A DNA stretch of 10,604 nucleotides from Bacteroidota bacterium (GCA_006226555.1 SBGS01000254.1:1-10604); one strand, 5' to 3'; counted from the stretch's first letter, positions 1-6,624 are shown. Notes: generated from the sequence alone by a model not told the origin. Translations and numbers: made by a program.

Positions 1-434
1 CCTATACCGATCAATCCTGAAAGAAATCCAATTGCACCACCGATTATCAGACCACCCGCCCAGCTAGCCTTTCTCATCTCTCCTGACCTTCCAAAAACAC
101 CTAACATTCGTAAAACGGCTATCAATAATAAGGCGCCAAGTATTTTTTTATAGACCATTTGGTCTACTTCTAACGATCCTCCAAGATAAGACATAGGTAT
201 AGAGGTAAGAGCGAATACCAGAAATAGATTTAACTTGAAGTAACCTGCTTTATAGAAACTAATGAAAGATATTCCGGCCACGAATAAATTCAGCACAAGT
301 GCAGTTGGTTTCATTACCTCAGGGGCAAATGAAAACAAAGCCATCAGAGCCAAATATGCACTTGCTCCACCGTGGCCAACCATTGCATAAAGAAAGGCCA
401 TTATTGGTAAGAGAATGAGGAACCAGCTATCCAT
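1..434 (-). CDS. TSUP (TauE/SafE-type) membrane transporter, 3' end cut off by window
   Basis: The visible part is 144 residues starting MDSWFLILLPIMAFLYAMVG. It is very hydrophobic, with about four membrane segments. The family mark is a pair of glycine-rich half-repeats: an N-terminal VGHGGASAYLALMAL (about residues 19-33) and the start of a second copy, IGGAIGFLSGLIGIG, where the window ends. This inverted repeat layout is typical of the TSUP family, whose members export or take up small sulfur-containing or organic anions such as sulfite, taurine-derived compounds or sulfoacetate. The substrate cannot be read from the sequence. The gene lies just beyond the terminator of the ATP synthase operon, so it is probably transcribed separately. 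The ATG at 434 has no Shine-Dalgarno sequence. An in-frame ATG at residue 12 is a less likely start because it would shorten the first helix. The family call is fairly secure; the start is less so. Confidence 0.8.
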   Translation of the reverse strand, partial: MDSWFLILLPIMAFLYAMVGHGGASAYLALMALFSFAPEVMKPTALVLNLFVAGISFISFYKAGYFKLNLFLVFALTSIPMSYLGGSLEVDQMVYKKILGALLLIAVLRMLGVFGRSGEMRKASWAGGLIIGGAIGFLSGLIGI

Positions 435-440
435 GCTATA

Positions 441-474
441 AAAATAAAAAAGCCCGTCGTTACCGACAGGCTTT
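441..474 (-). terminator. Rho-independent terminator of the atp operon
   Basis: On the minus strand AAAGCCTGTCG (474-464) pairs with CGACGGGCTTT (459-449): 11 bp with one G-T pair, closed by a GTAA tetraloop of the stable GNRA type. It is followed by a T-run (TTTTTTATTTTT with the stem end). It begins 20 bases after the atpG stop codon. On the plus strand no T-run follows the stem, so the terminator acts on leftward transcripts only. Confidence 0.9.
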
Positions 475-493
475 CCAATATGATATTACTCAA

Positions 494-1369
494 TTAGCTT
501 TTTAATGCTTCAGCACCTCCAACGATCTCAAGGATCTCATTGGTAATTGCCGCTTGACGCGCTTTGTTATATTCAAGCGTTAGTGTACGCTTCAATTCAC
601 TTGCGTTGTCAGTTGCTTTGTGCATCGCCGTCATTCGGGCACCGTGCTCAGCAGCGTGAGAATCCAAAAATGCCTTGAACAATTGGATCTTCAACGATTT
701 CGGGATCAGATCCTCAACGATCTCAGCTTTAGATGGCTCGAAGATGTAATCAGCATTCCCGGAAGTACCAACACTATCATTGGAAACAATCGGTAAGAAT
801 TGCTCAGACATTACTTCCTGCATTGCTGCATTGATGAACTTGTTGTAAACTACAACTACGCGATCCACTTTCCCTGCCGTGAACTCCTTCATGAAGAACT
901 GCGCAAGCTCTGAAGAACGCTCAAATGTAAGATCATTGAACATGTCTTCGGCAGCTCCGATTCCTTCAGGACGGTAATTGAACTCACTTCTCTTAAATGC
1001 ATCGTTCGCCTTCTTACCAACAGCAATTACTTTAGTGTTGTACTGAGACAATTCTCCATTAAGTAAAGCATTTGTCTGTTTGATCACGTTGTTGTTGAAC
1101 CCTCCGCATAATCCACGGTTGGAGGTCACGACTACGACATAGACATTTTTCACTTCTCTTTGAGCGGAGAATGCATTCTCTGACAGATCAAGCGTTGCAC
1201 TCAAATTTCCAAGGATCTCCTGCAACTTTTCAGCATACGGACGCATCTGTGTGATCGCATCTTGAGCACGCTTTAACTTTGCTGCCGATACCATTTTCAT
1301 TGCAGAAGTGATCTGCATTGTAGATGAAATCGACGTGATCCTGTTTTTTATTTCCTTTAAGCTTCCCAT
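494..1369 (-). CDS. atpG: ATP synthase F1 subunit gamma
   Basis: The 291-residue product is of normal length for the gamma subunit, the central stalk that rotates inside the alpha/beta hexamer and couples proton flow through Fo to ATP synthesis. It starts with the typical long N-terminal helix (MGSLKEIKNRITSISSTMQI, then TSAMKMVSAAKLKRAQ, residues 1-36). It has the Rossmann-like core (VYVVVVTSNRGLCGGFNNNV, about 75-94) and ends in the conserved C-terminal helix (ARMTAMHKATDNASELKRTL, then EYNKARQAAITNEILEIVGG). It is the last gene of the operon, 26 bases after atpA and just before the terminator at 441-474. No Shine-Dalgarno sequence is visible; the start is fixed by alignment of the invariant N-terminus. 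atpC does not follow, unlike the classical bacterial order. Confidence 0.98.
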   Translation of the reverse strand: MGSLKEIKNRITSISSTMQITSAMKMVSAAKLKRAQDAITQMRPYAEKLQEILGNLSATLDLSENAFSAQREVKNVYVVVVTSNRGLCGGFNNNVIKQTNALLNGELSQYNTKVIAVGKKANDAFKRSEFNYRPEGIGAAEDMFNDLTFERSSELAQFFMKEFTAGKVDRVVVVYNKFINAAMQEVMSEQFLPIVSNDSVGTSGNADYIFEPSKAEIVEDLIPKSLKIQLFKAFLDSHAAEHGARMTAMHKATDNASELKRTLTLEYNKARQAAITNEILEIVGGAEALKS

Positions 1370-1395
1370 CTAGTGGAATTTTTCGGAATTACTAA

Positions 1396-2970
1396 TTAAT
1401 ATTTCTCTGCGATCTCTTTCGCTACCTGAGTCAACACATCAGTAAGCTCATCTGTGTATTTACCAGCCTTAAGGTCAGCAAGTACATTAGCGTGCTTAGC
1501 CTCAAGATAGTTCAGGTACTCTTTTTCAAACTCCTTCACTTTGTTTACAGGCACTCGCTGGATCAATCCTTTAGTACCAACATAAATGATAGCAATTTGC
1601 TTTTCAACCGGATAAGGGTCACCTTCTCTTTGTTTAAGGATCTCCACGTTTCTTGCTCCTTTATCAAGTACTGATTTAGTAGCAGCATCCAGGTCAGAAC
1701 CGAACTTAGCAAATGCTTCAAGCTCACGGTACTGTGCCTGATCCAGTTTCAAGGTACCAGCTACTTTCTTCATTGATTTGATCTGTGCTGATCCACCTAC
1801 ACGTGATACCGAGATACCTACGTTGATCGCAGGACGGATACCTGAGTTGAATAGATCCGACTCAAGGAAGATCTGACCATCTGTGATCGAAATTACGTTA
1901 GTAGGAATATAAGCAGATACGTCACCAGCTTGTGTTTCAATGATCGGTAGAGCTGTTAATGAACCACCACCTTTTACTTTTCCTTTCAAAGATTCAGGAA
2001 GGTCATTCATTTGAGCCGCAATCGAATCGTCATTAATAACTTTAGCCGCACGCTCCAACAATCTTGAGTGAAGGTAGAATACGTCTCCAGGATATGCCTC
2101 ACGACCCGGAGGACGACGTAGAAGCAATGACACCTCACGGTATGCTACCGCCTGCTTAGAAAGATCATCATAAACGATCAATGCAGGACGTCCAGTATCA
2201 CGGAAATATTCACCAACCGCAGCACCCGTCATAGGAGCGTAGAACTGCATTGGAGCAGGGTCTGATGCGTTTGCAGCAACAACAACTGTATAGGCCATTG
2301 CTCCCGCATCAGTAAGTTTTTTAACGATTCCAGCAACTGTTGAACCTTTTTGTCCAACCGCTACATAAATACAGAATACAGGTTCTCCTCTATCGTAGAA
2401 CTCCTTTTGATTGATGATCGTATCGATACAAACTGTTGTTTTACCAGTCTGACGGTCACCAATAACCAACTCACGTTGTCCACGACCAATCGGAATCATC
2501 GCATCAACTGCCTTAATACCTGTCTGCATTGGTTCATTTACCGGTTGACGGAAAATTACCCCTGGTGCTTTACGCTCAATTGGCATTTCAAACAGCTCAC
2601 CTTCAAGAGGTCCTTTACCATCGATCGGATTACCCAATGTATCAACAACACGACCAACCATTCCTTCACCTACTTTCACTGAAGCAATTCGTCCAAGACG
2701 CTTTACAGTATCTCCTTCTTTTACTTCAGTTGAACGTCCTAGTAGAACGGCACCTACGTTATCCTCTTCAAGGTTAAGTGCAATACCTTGTAAACCTCCA
2801 TCAAATTCGATCAATTCACCGTATTGAACACCTTTCAATCCGTAGATACGTGCAATACCGTCACCAATTTGAAGTACGGTACCCACTTCCTGCAATTCAG
2901 CCTCAGAACGGAATCCTGCTAATTGCTCTCTTAAGATTGCAGAAACTTCTGCTGGTTTTACATCTGCCAT
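1396..2970 (-). CDS. atpA: ATP synthase F1 subunit alpha
   Basis: The 524-residue product is the non-catalytic nucleotide-binding subunit, three copies of which alternate with beta in the F1 head. The N-terminal beta-barrel (about 25-95) contains VGTVLQIGDGIARIYGL. The P-loop GDRQTGKT is at 171-178, with the Walker B-type strand ALIVYDD near 263-269. The alpha/beta signature PAINVGISVS lies at 380-389, followed by the arginine of SRVGG (R390) that reaches into the neighbouring beta catalytic site. The segment before GGGSLTALPIIETQAGD (about 312-334) seems slightly longer than in E. coli, which I believe is usual in Bacteroidota. It starts 32 bases after atpH, preceded by an A-rich leader and a small hairpin. 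No broken motifs are seen. Confidence 0.98.
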   Translation of the reverse strand: MADVKPAEVSAILREQLAGFRSEAELQEVGTVLQIGDGIARIYGLKGVQYGELIEFDGGLQGIALNLEEDNVGAVLLGRSTEVKEGDTVKRLGRIASVKVGEGMVGRVVDTLGNPIDGKGPLEGELFEMPIERKAPGVIFRQPVNEPMQTGIKAVDAMIPIGRGQRELVIGDRQTGKTTVCIDTIINQKEFYDRGEPVFCIYVAVGQKGSTVAGIVKKLTDAGAMAYTVVVAANASDPAPMQFYAPMTGAAVGEYFRDTGRPALIVYDDLSKQAVAYREVSLLLRRPPGREAYPGDVFYLHSRLLERAAKVINDDSIAAQMNDLPESLKGKVKGGGSLTALPIIETQAGDVSAYIPTNVISITDGQIFLESDLFNSGIRPAINVGISVSRVGGSAQIKSMKKVAGTLKLDQAQYRELEAFAKFGSDLDAATKSVLDKGARNVEILKQREGDPYPVEKQIAIIYVGTKGLIQRVPVNKVKEFEKEYLNYLEAKHANVLADLKAGKYTDELTDVLTQVAKEIAEKY

Positions 2971-2987
2971 TTTCTCTTAATTTTTAG

Positions 2988-3001
2988 CTGGCGAGGGCCA
3001 G
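2988..3001 (-). other. Small intercistronic hairpin between atpH and atpA
   Basis: On the minus strand CTGGC and GCCAG pair around a CCTC loop. The hairpin begins one base past the atpH stop codon and ends 17 bases before the atpA ATG. No T-run follows; the next bases are the A-rich leader of atpA. It may be an RNA stability or translation element for alpha, which is needed at three copies per complex against one of delta. This role is inference, and a 5-bp stem could be chance. Confidence 0.35.
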
Positions 3002-3002
3002 T

Positions 3003-3536
3003 TTATCGTGTTAAACGTTGTTTTAAATTATTAAACTGACTTGCTACAGATGCGTCGATCTGCGTATCACCCATACGAACGATGAAACCACCGATAAGTG
3101 AAGCGTCAATTTTTTCTTCTATTTCAAGCTGACCTTTCACCAAAGTCTGAACTTTTGATGTGATCGCGTCTTTTGTTTTTGCGTCAAGTGGTGCCGCTGA
3201 GATGATGGAAACAGGTACGATTCCTTTATGCTCCTTCACTAAGGCGTCAAATGCCATAGCTATCTCAGGCAATAAAGCCTCACGACGATTTTTAGTGATC
3301 AACTTAACGAAAGCCATTGATACTTCTTCGAATTGGTCAAATACCTTCTCAAAGATCTCGACCTTCTTATCCGCCTTAACTATAGGACTCTTGATAAGCA
3401 ATTCAAAGTCTCTTGATTCTCCGTTGATCTCAGTAAGGAACTTCATATCACCCAATACAGCATCAATCTTGTTTTGCTCAATAGCAATATCAAGAAGTGA
3501 CTTCGCATATCTGGATGCTACCTTAGAACTCTTCAT
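3003..3536 (-). CDS. atpH: ATP synthase F1 subunit delta
   Basis: The 177-residue product has the usual length of the delta (OSCP-like) subunit, which caps the F1 head and ties it to the b-subunit stalk. The N-terminal six-helix domain begins SKVASRYAKSLLDIAIEQ (3-20), the part that binds the N-termini of alpha. The C-terminal part has the family signature around residues 137-160 (EIEEKIDASLIGGFIVRMGD), which contacts the stator. It starts 6 bases after the atpF stop and is followed 32 bases later by atpA, so it lies inside one transcription unit. The ATG start gives the canonical N-terminus. Nothing is missing or unusual. Confidence 0.96.
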   Translation of the reverse strand: MKSSKVASRYAKSLLDIAIEQNKIDAVLGDMKFLTEINGESRDFELLIKSPIVKADKKVEIFEKVFDQFEEVSMAFVKLITKNRREALLPEIAMAFDALVKEHKGIVPVSIISAAPLDAKTKDAITSKVQTLVKGQLEIEEKIDASLIGGFIVRMGDTQIDASVASQFNNLKQRLTR

Positions 3537-3542
3537 TCTTAA

Positions 3543-4037
3543 TTAGTTCAAATTAATATCCTCTGCTAGTTTTTGTGCCAAAGCAGTTTGTTTGTCATCC
3601 GAAGACAACTCACCACGAACCACTTTCTCAGCAATTTCCAAAGAGATCGCAGCTACTTGAGTCTTCAACTCAGTGATCGCTGCAGCTTTCTCCGCATTGA
3701 TCGTTTCACGTGCAGAAACTAAAAGCTTCTCTGCTTCTTCCTTTGCTTTTGACTTCGCTTCCTCAACCATTGATGAAGCAGTTTCCTTAGCATCCTTGAT
3801 CATCGCATCACGCTCAGCTCTTGCTTCTTTCAACAAGTTCTCATTTTGCGCCTGCAACGCTTTCATTTCCTCCTTTGTTCTTTCTGCTTGAGCCAATGCT
3901 TCAGAGATCTTTTCTTCTCGTGCATTCACCATTCCAAGAATAGGTTTCCATGCAAACTTTGTCAATAAGAACAACAAGATCACAAAAACCAACCCCGTCC
4001 AAAACAAAAGACCGAAATCAGGTAATACTAAATCCAT
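3543..4037 (-). CDS. atpF: ATP synthase Fo subunit b
   Basis: The 164-residue product is the peripheral stalk subunit. A single N-terminal membrane helix (about 9-28, LLFWTGLVFVILLFLLTKF) is followed by the conserved WKPI step and then a long, highly charged, alanine-rich coiled coil (about 38-150) rich in E, K and A heptads. This dimerises and reaches up to delta. Only one b-type gene is present, with no second b' copy, so the stator is probably a homodimer. The gene is separated from atpE by 74 bases that contain a strong terminator-like hairpin, and is joined to atpH by a 6-base gap. The leader before the ATG is A-rich and lacks a clear Shine-Dalgarno sequence. Confidence 0.97.
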   Translation of the reverse strand: MDLVLPDFGLLFWTGLVFVILLFLLTKFAWKPILGMVNAREEKISEALAQAERTKEEMKALQAQNENLLKEARAERDAMIKDAKETASSMVEEAKSKAKEEAEKLLVSARETINAEKAAAITELKTQVAAISLEIAEKVVRGELSSDDKQTALAQKLAEDINLN

Positions 4038-4065
4038 TTTATCTTTATTATGTGTTTAACTTCTT

Positions 4066-4105
4066 AAAAAAATGTCAACCGTAACCAACCGTTACGGTTG
4101 ACATT
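4066..4105 (-). terminator. Intercistronic terminator-like hairpin between atpE and atpF
   Basis: On the minus strand AATGTCAACCGTAAC (4105-4091) pairs perfectly over 15 bp with GTTACGGTTGACATT (4085-4071) around a five-base loop (GGTTG). It runs straight into a T-run. The stem begins 6 bases after the atpE stop. Its form is that of a factor-independent terminator, yet atpF, atpH, atpA and atpG follow in the same direction with no evident promoter in the 28 bases left. The likely reading is a partial terminator or a 3'-end stabiliser that yields more atpBE message, fitting the many copies of subunit c per complex. The structure is seen directly; the role is inferred. Confidence 0.8.
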
Positions 4106-4111
4106 AAATAA

Positions 4112-4324
4112 TTACTTCGCGTTTCCTAGTAGACCAACTACTACACCGAAAAGGGCAACCCCTTCTACCAACGCCGCTGCGATAATCATCGCAGTTTGAA
4201 TTTTTCCTGAAGCTTCAGGCTGACGAGCGATCGCGTCCATTGCTGAACCACCGATACGTCCGATACCCAAACCTGCACCTAATACTGCAAGTCCTGCTCC
4301 AATTGCTGCTATACTTCCGTACAT
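4112..4324 (-). CDS. atpE: ATP synthase Fo subunit c
   Basis: The 70-residue, two-helix proteolipid forms the rotating membrane ring. Helix 1 carries the packing motif GAGLGIG (16-22). The polar loop RQP is at 34-36, where the central stalk docks. Helix 2 holds the essential carboxylate E54 in AAALVEGVALFG. The position equivalent to the glutamine of sodium-binding c subunits is isoleucine (I21), and E54 is followed by glycine rather than serine or threonine, so a proton-driven ring is expected. The GxGxGxG motif is not shortened by substitution. It starts 30 bases after atpB and is followed by the hairpin at 4066-4105, which may raise its output relative to downstream genes. Confidence 0.97.
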   Translation of the reverse strand: MYGSIAAIGAGLAVLGAGLGIGRIGGSAMDAIARQPEASGKIQTAMIIAAALVEGVALFGVVVGLLGNAK

Positions 4325-4354
4325 AACTTATATATATTTAAAAAAGTTACTAAA

Positions 4355-5503
4355 TCAATGGTGATGCTCTTCTACAGCAGCACCAATAAATAACGCTGAT
4401 AACATTGCAAACAGGTAAGCCTGCAGGAATGCAACCAACAACTCCAACACCGAAATAAACAATGCCATAGGAACAGATAACGCACCCCAAGCAATGTTTT
4501 TATTGATGAAAATAATTGAGATCAACGCCAAGATGATAATGTGACCCGCTGTGATGTTTGCAAACAAACGAATCATCAATGCAAATGGCTTTGTCAACAC
4601 TCCAATCAATTCGATCGGCATCATAAAGATCTTCATCGGAACCGGAACTCCTGGCATCCAGAAAATGTGACCCCAGTATGCCTTGTTTCCAGAGAACACT
4701 GTAACCAATAGCGTACAAACCGCAAGGAAAAGTGTTACACTGATATTACCTGTCAAGTTTGACCCAAGAATTGGAATCAATCCTAATAAGTTACTGATCC
4801 AAATGAAGAAGAAGATCGTCAATAAATAAGGTACATACTTTTTGTACTTGTGCTCGTCAATATTTGCTTTAGCGATGTCATCACGTACAAAAAGAATGAT
4901 CGGCTCGGTGAATTTCGCTAATCCTCTTGGAGCAACGGCACCGTTCTTTTTATAGTACTTCGCAGTTGAGAACATCAGTAACATAACTACAAGTGCTGAC
5001 AAGAACAACGCGGCCACATTCTTAGTGATTGAAAAATCGGTTACTCTTTCACCATGAGCATGACCATCTTCAAATGCAAGCTCACCGTTCTCCAGCTTGT
5101 AGATCTTTTCGTGGAACATAGCGTACCCTTCTGCAGGACCAACACCAGCGATGTAATGCAACTCTTCGTGAGTAGCGTGGTCAACTGCAGTTTTTGTTTC
5201 ACCATGATAAAAATGCTTTGACGAGAACATTTTCAAGCCTTCATCCAAAATGATGATTGGAAGATAAATTGATGTCCCATCGTGTTCTCCTCCCCAAAGA
5301 TGCCATTCATGCGCATCTTTGATGTGGTGCATGATCATTTCATCAACCTTAAACTCCTTAGCTTCTCCGTGTGTAGCATCTACCTCATGATGCTCTTCGG
5401 TCATTTCATGACCAGCTTCATGATGATTAGCGTATGTGAAACCCGCAACCAAAACAGTTAAAACTGTCAAAATCAATGCGTTGAATTTAGCTGAAATCGT
5501 CAT
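4355..5503 (-). CDS. atpB: ATP synthase Fo subunit a with signal peptide and His-rich exported domain
   Basis: From the ATG at 5503 the product has 382 residues. A longer reading from a TTG at 5572 is rejected because it would place the promoter inside the gene and hide the signal peptide. Residues 1-25 form a signal peptide (MTISAKFNALILTVLTVLVA, then GFTYA), probably cleaved before N26. Residues 26 to about 160 are an extra domain with 19 histidines (such as HH at 27-28, 38-39, 59-60, and HEWH at 65-68). The classical a-subunit core follows, with membrane helices from about 162. It includes the essential arginine R312 in LMIRLFANITAGH, which faces the c-ring carboxylate. The C-terminus is EEHHH. 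Such long a-subunits are known from Bacteroidota; the function of the exported domain is unknown to me. Confidence 0.95.
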   Translation of the reverse strand: MTISAKFNALILTVLTVLVAGFTYANHHEAGHEMTEEHHEVDATHGEAKEFKVDEMIMHHIKDAHEWHLWGGEHDGTSIYLPIIILDEGLKMFSSKHFYHGETKTAVDHATHEELHYIAGVGPAEGYAMFHEKIYKLENGELAFEDGHAHGERVTDFSITKNVAALFLSALVVMLLMFSTAKYYKKNGAVAPRGLAKFTEPIILFVRDDIAKANIDEHKYKKYVPYLLTIFFFIWISNLLGLIPILGSNLTGNISVTLFLAVCTLLVTVFSGNKAYWGHIFWMPGVPVPMKIFMMPIELIGVLTKPFALMIRLFANITAGHIIILALISIIFINKNIAWGALSVPMALFISVLELLVAFLQAYLFAMLSALFIGAAVEEHHH

Positions 5504-5542
5504 TGCACGTTGTTTTCTTATCAAGGTGTCAAAAATTTTGCG

Positions 5543-5572
5543 CAAAGGTACAGAAACTTTTAGAAGTAACAA
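5543..5572 (-). promoter_or_regulatory. Bacteroidota-type promoter of the atpB-E-F-H-A-G operon
   Basis: On the minus strand a TTG (5572-5570) is followed, after exactly 19 bases, by TACCTTTG (5550-5543). This matches the known Bacteroidota sigma-ABfr consensus of TTTG, 19-21 bases, TAnnTTTG. Transcription would start about 5-7 bases downstream, near 5537, leaving a leader of roughly 34 bases before the atpB ATG at 5503. A terminator hairpin lies immediately upstream, so this looks like the start of a separate operon. Confidence 0.75.
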
Positions 5573-5575
5573 GAC

Positions 5576-5605
5576 AAAAAACAGTAAGATTCTCAGCTAA
5601 TCTTA
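5576..5605 (-). terminator. Weak Rho-independent terminator ending the porW-bactofilin-atpZ group
   Basis: On the minus strand TAAGATT (5605-5599) pairs with AATCTTA (5591-5585) around a 7-base loop. Three bases later comes a run of six T (5581-5576). The stem is AT-rich and short, so termination is probably incomplete. It lies 24 bases after the stop of the four-helix membrane protein and 3 bases before the atpB promoter. Confidence 0.55.
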
Positions 5606-5629
5606 ATGATCTGCGGATATATTCAAATG

Positions 5630-6004
5630 CTACGACCGCCGAGACCTTATTAATAAGAGCGATTGGAAGAAAAGCATGACTATGAAGAGTGGTAAAATGT
5701 TTGCGGCAACGATCTGCAGACTTTTAGGATTCGTGATGAACACATATACCATATAGCTCAATATACCGAGCATCTGAACCGTTGTCATGATCATAAACTT
5801 CCCCACAAATTGCTCACTAAAATCAGATAGGGCGGGAATAATCAGAATGAACCCAATAAGCGTTAAAATAGATACAACTGTAGTACCTTCAAGGTAATCT
5901 CTCCAAGAAATAGGAATATTCAAAGATCTAATTAGTGCAAAATGAATGATTACCGCCAAGAGAAGACCTCCAAATAGTAAAAGGGAAAATCTACTTTTTT
6001 TCAT
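5630..6004 (-). CDS. AtpI-like four-helix membrane protein (unidentified)
   Basis: The 124-residue product begins MKKSRFSLLLFGGLLLAVII and has about four membrane helices (near 7-26, 41-59, 70-90 and 98-119). It has a short basic N-terminus and a basic C-terminus (RSRRS). I do not recognise a diagnostic motif. Its size, helix count and place between atpZ and atpB match AtpI (UncI), which in other bacteria helps assemble the c-ring and, with AtpZ, has been linked to divalent cation transport. That role is inferred from position only. The start codon lies inside the end of atpZ (14-base overlap), so translation is probably coupled. An unrelated small membrane protein cannot be excluded. Confidence 0.8.
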   Translation of the reverse strand: MKKSRFSLLLFGGLLLAVIIHFALIRSLNIPISWRDYLEGTTVVSILTLIGFILIIPALSDFSEQFVGKFMIMTTVQMLGILSYMVYVFITNPKSLQIVAANILPLFIVMLFFQSLLLIRSRRS

Positions 6005-6221
6005 CCTCTTCTTTTCCCATTTTAATAACCTCTTTGATCATCAGATACAAAGCGGAACCAACCCCAAACAACGTTAACCCCAAGGTCCACCATGCCGTAA
6101 CATTATCCTGACGTTTATCCAGGTAATTGCCTAGCCAGGCAAAACCTCCGATAATAACACCCATTTGAATTCCGAGTGCAGAGAATTTAGCATACTTTGA
6201 GTATGATCGTCTATCGGACAT
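5991..6221 (-). CDS. atpZ: AtpZ/AtpI-family ATP synthase accessory protein
   Basis: The 76-residue product has two membrane helices (about 13-32 and 44-63) around the loop GNYLDKRQDN, and a charged lysine- and glutamate-rich tail (KMGKEEDEKK). The pattern of a glycine-rich first helix followed by LD and a second helix is that of the small AtpZ proteins encoded upstream of atpB in many bacteria. They are not part of the catalytic complex. Reported roles are help in Fo assembly and, with AtpI, magnesium or calcium transport. The ATG follows the bactofilin stop codon after 2 bases, and its own 3' end overlaps the next gene by 14 bases, pointing to strictly linked expression. Confidence 0.88.
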   Translation of the reverse strand: MSDRRSYSKYAKFSALGIQMGVIIGGFAWLGNYLDKRQDNVTAWWTLGLTLFGVGSALYLMIKEVIKMGKEEDEKK

Positions 6222-6223
6222 GA

Positions 6224-6622
6224 CTAGTAAACCAGATCAGCGGTATTTTCGGCTCTCTCAATAGCCTCCTGAACGTTGCTCATGATACATTTACCCGTAA
6301 ACTGAGCTCCATCCTCGATCTGTATTCTGGAACATTTAATATCTCCGTTAACCCGAGCATTCGCCCTTAAGATAAGCAGGTCTTCCACTTTGATAACTCC
6401 TTCAATTCTACCCTCGATATCAGCCTCAGAACAATTAAGATCACCCTTCACGCTTCCATTCTTGCCAACAACAACCTTTGCAGACGAAGCCAGATTCCCA
6501 ACAACCTCACCATCAATACGGATGCTGGACTCCATAACAATGTCACCCTTGACACGTGTTCCTTCCACAAGCACGTTTAACCTGTCCGGACCGTCAGATA
6601 TAGTTGTATTTCTCTTTTTCAT
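6224..6622 (-). CDS. Bactofilin (polymer-forming cytoskeletal protein)
   Basis: The 132-residue product consists almost entirely of the bactofilin beta-helix domain (about 16-113). Short repeating strands of the form VxGDI, IxGxVxGN, VxVGxxGSVKGDL and IEGRIEGVI stack into a right-handed beta-helix. Such proteins self-assemble into filaments without nucleotide and act as local scaffolds at the membrane in cell shape, polarity or envelope assembly. The N-terminus (MKKRNTTISDGPDRLN) is polar and short; there is no membrane helix. The C-terminal tail (about 114-132) is charged and probably disordered. It starts 2 bases after the porW-like gene and ends 2 bases before atpZ, so it is a middle member of a tightly coupled group. 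Its specific cellular role here is unknown. Confidence 0.93.
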   Translation of the reverse strand: MKKRNTTISDGPDRLNVLVEGTRVKGDIVMESSIRIDGEVVGNLASSAKVVVGKNGSVKGDLNCSEADIEGRIEGVIKVEDLLILRANARVNGDIKCSRIQIEDGAQFTGKCIMSNVQEAIERAENTADLVY

Positions 6623-6624
6623 CT

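Noticed and set aside
2350..2987. Plus-strand open frames opposite atpA
   Set aside because: They lie entirely inside the conserved atpA gene on the other strand, have no recognisable protein features, and reflect codon bias of the real gene.
3160..3891. Plus-strand open frames opposite atpH and atpF
   Set aside because: They are serine-, alanine- and phenylalanine-rich mirror translations of lysine- and alanine-rich helices, with no independent start signals.
4112..4324. Sodium-dependent c-ring
   Set aside because: The glutamine of the sodium site is isoleucine and the residue after E54 is glycine rather than serine or threonine, so a proton ring is more likely.
5504..5572. N-terminal extension of AtpB by 23 residues from a TTG codon
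   Set aside because: The TTG coincides with the -33 promoter element, the promoter -7 box would lie inside the coding region, and the ATG at 5503 starts a typical signal peptide.
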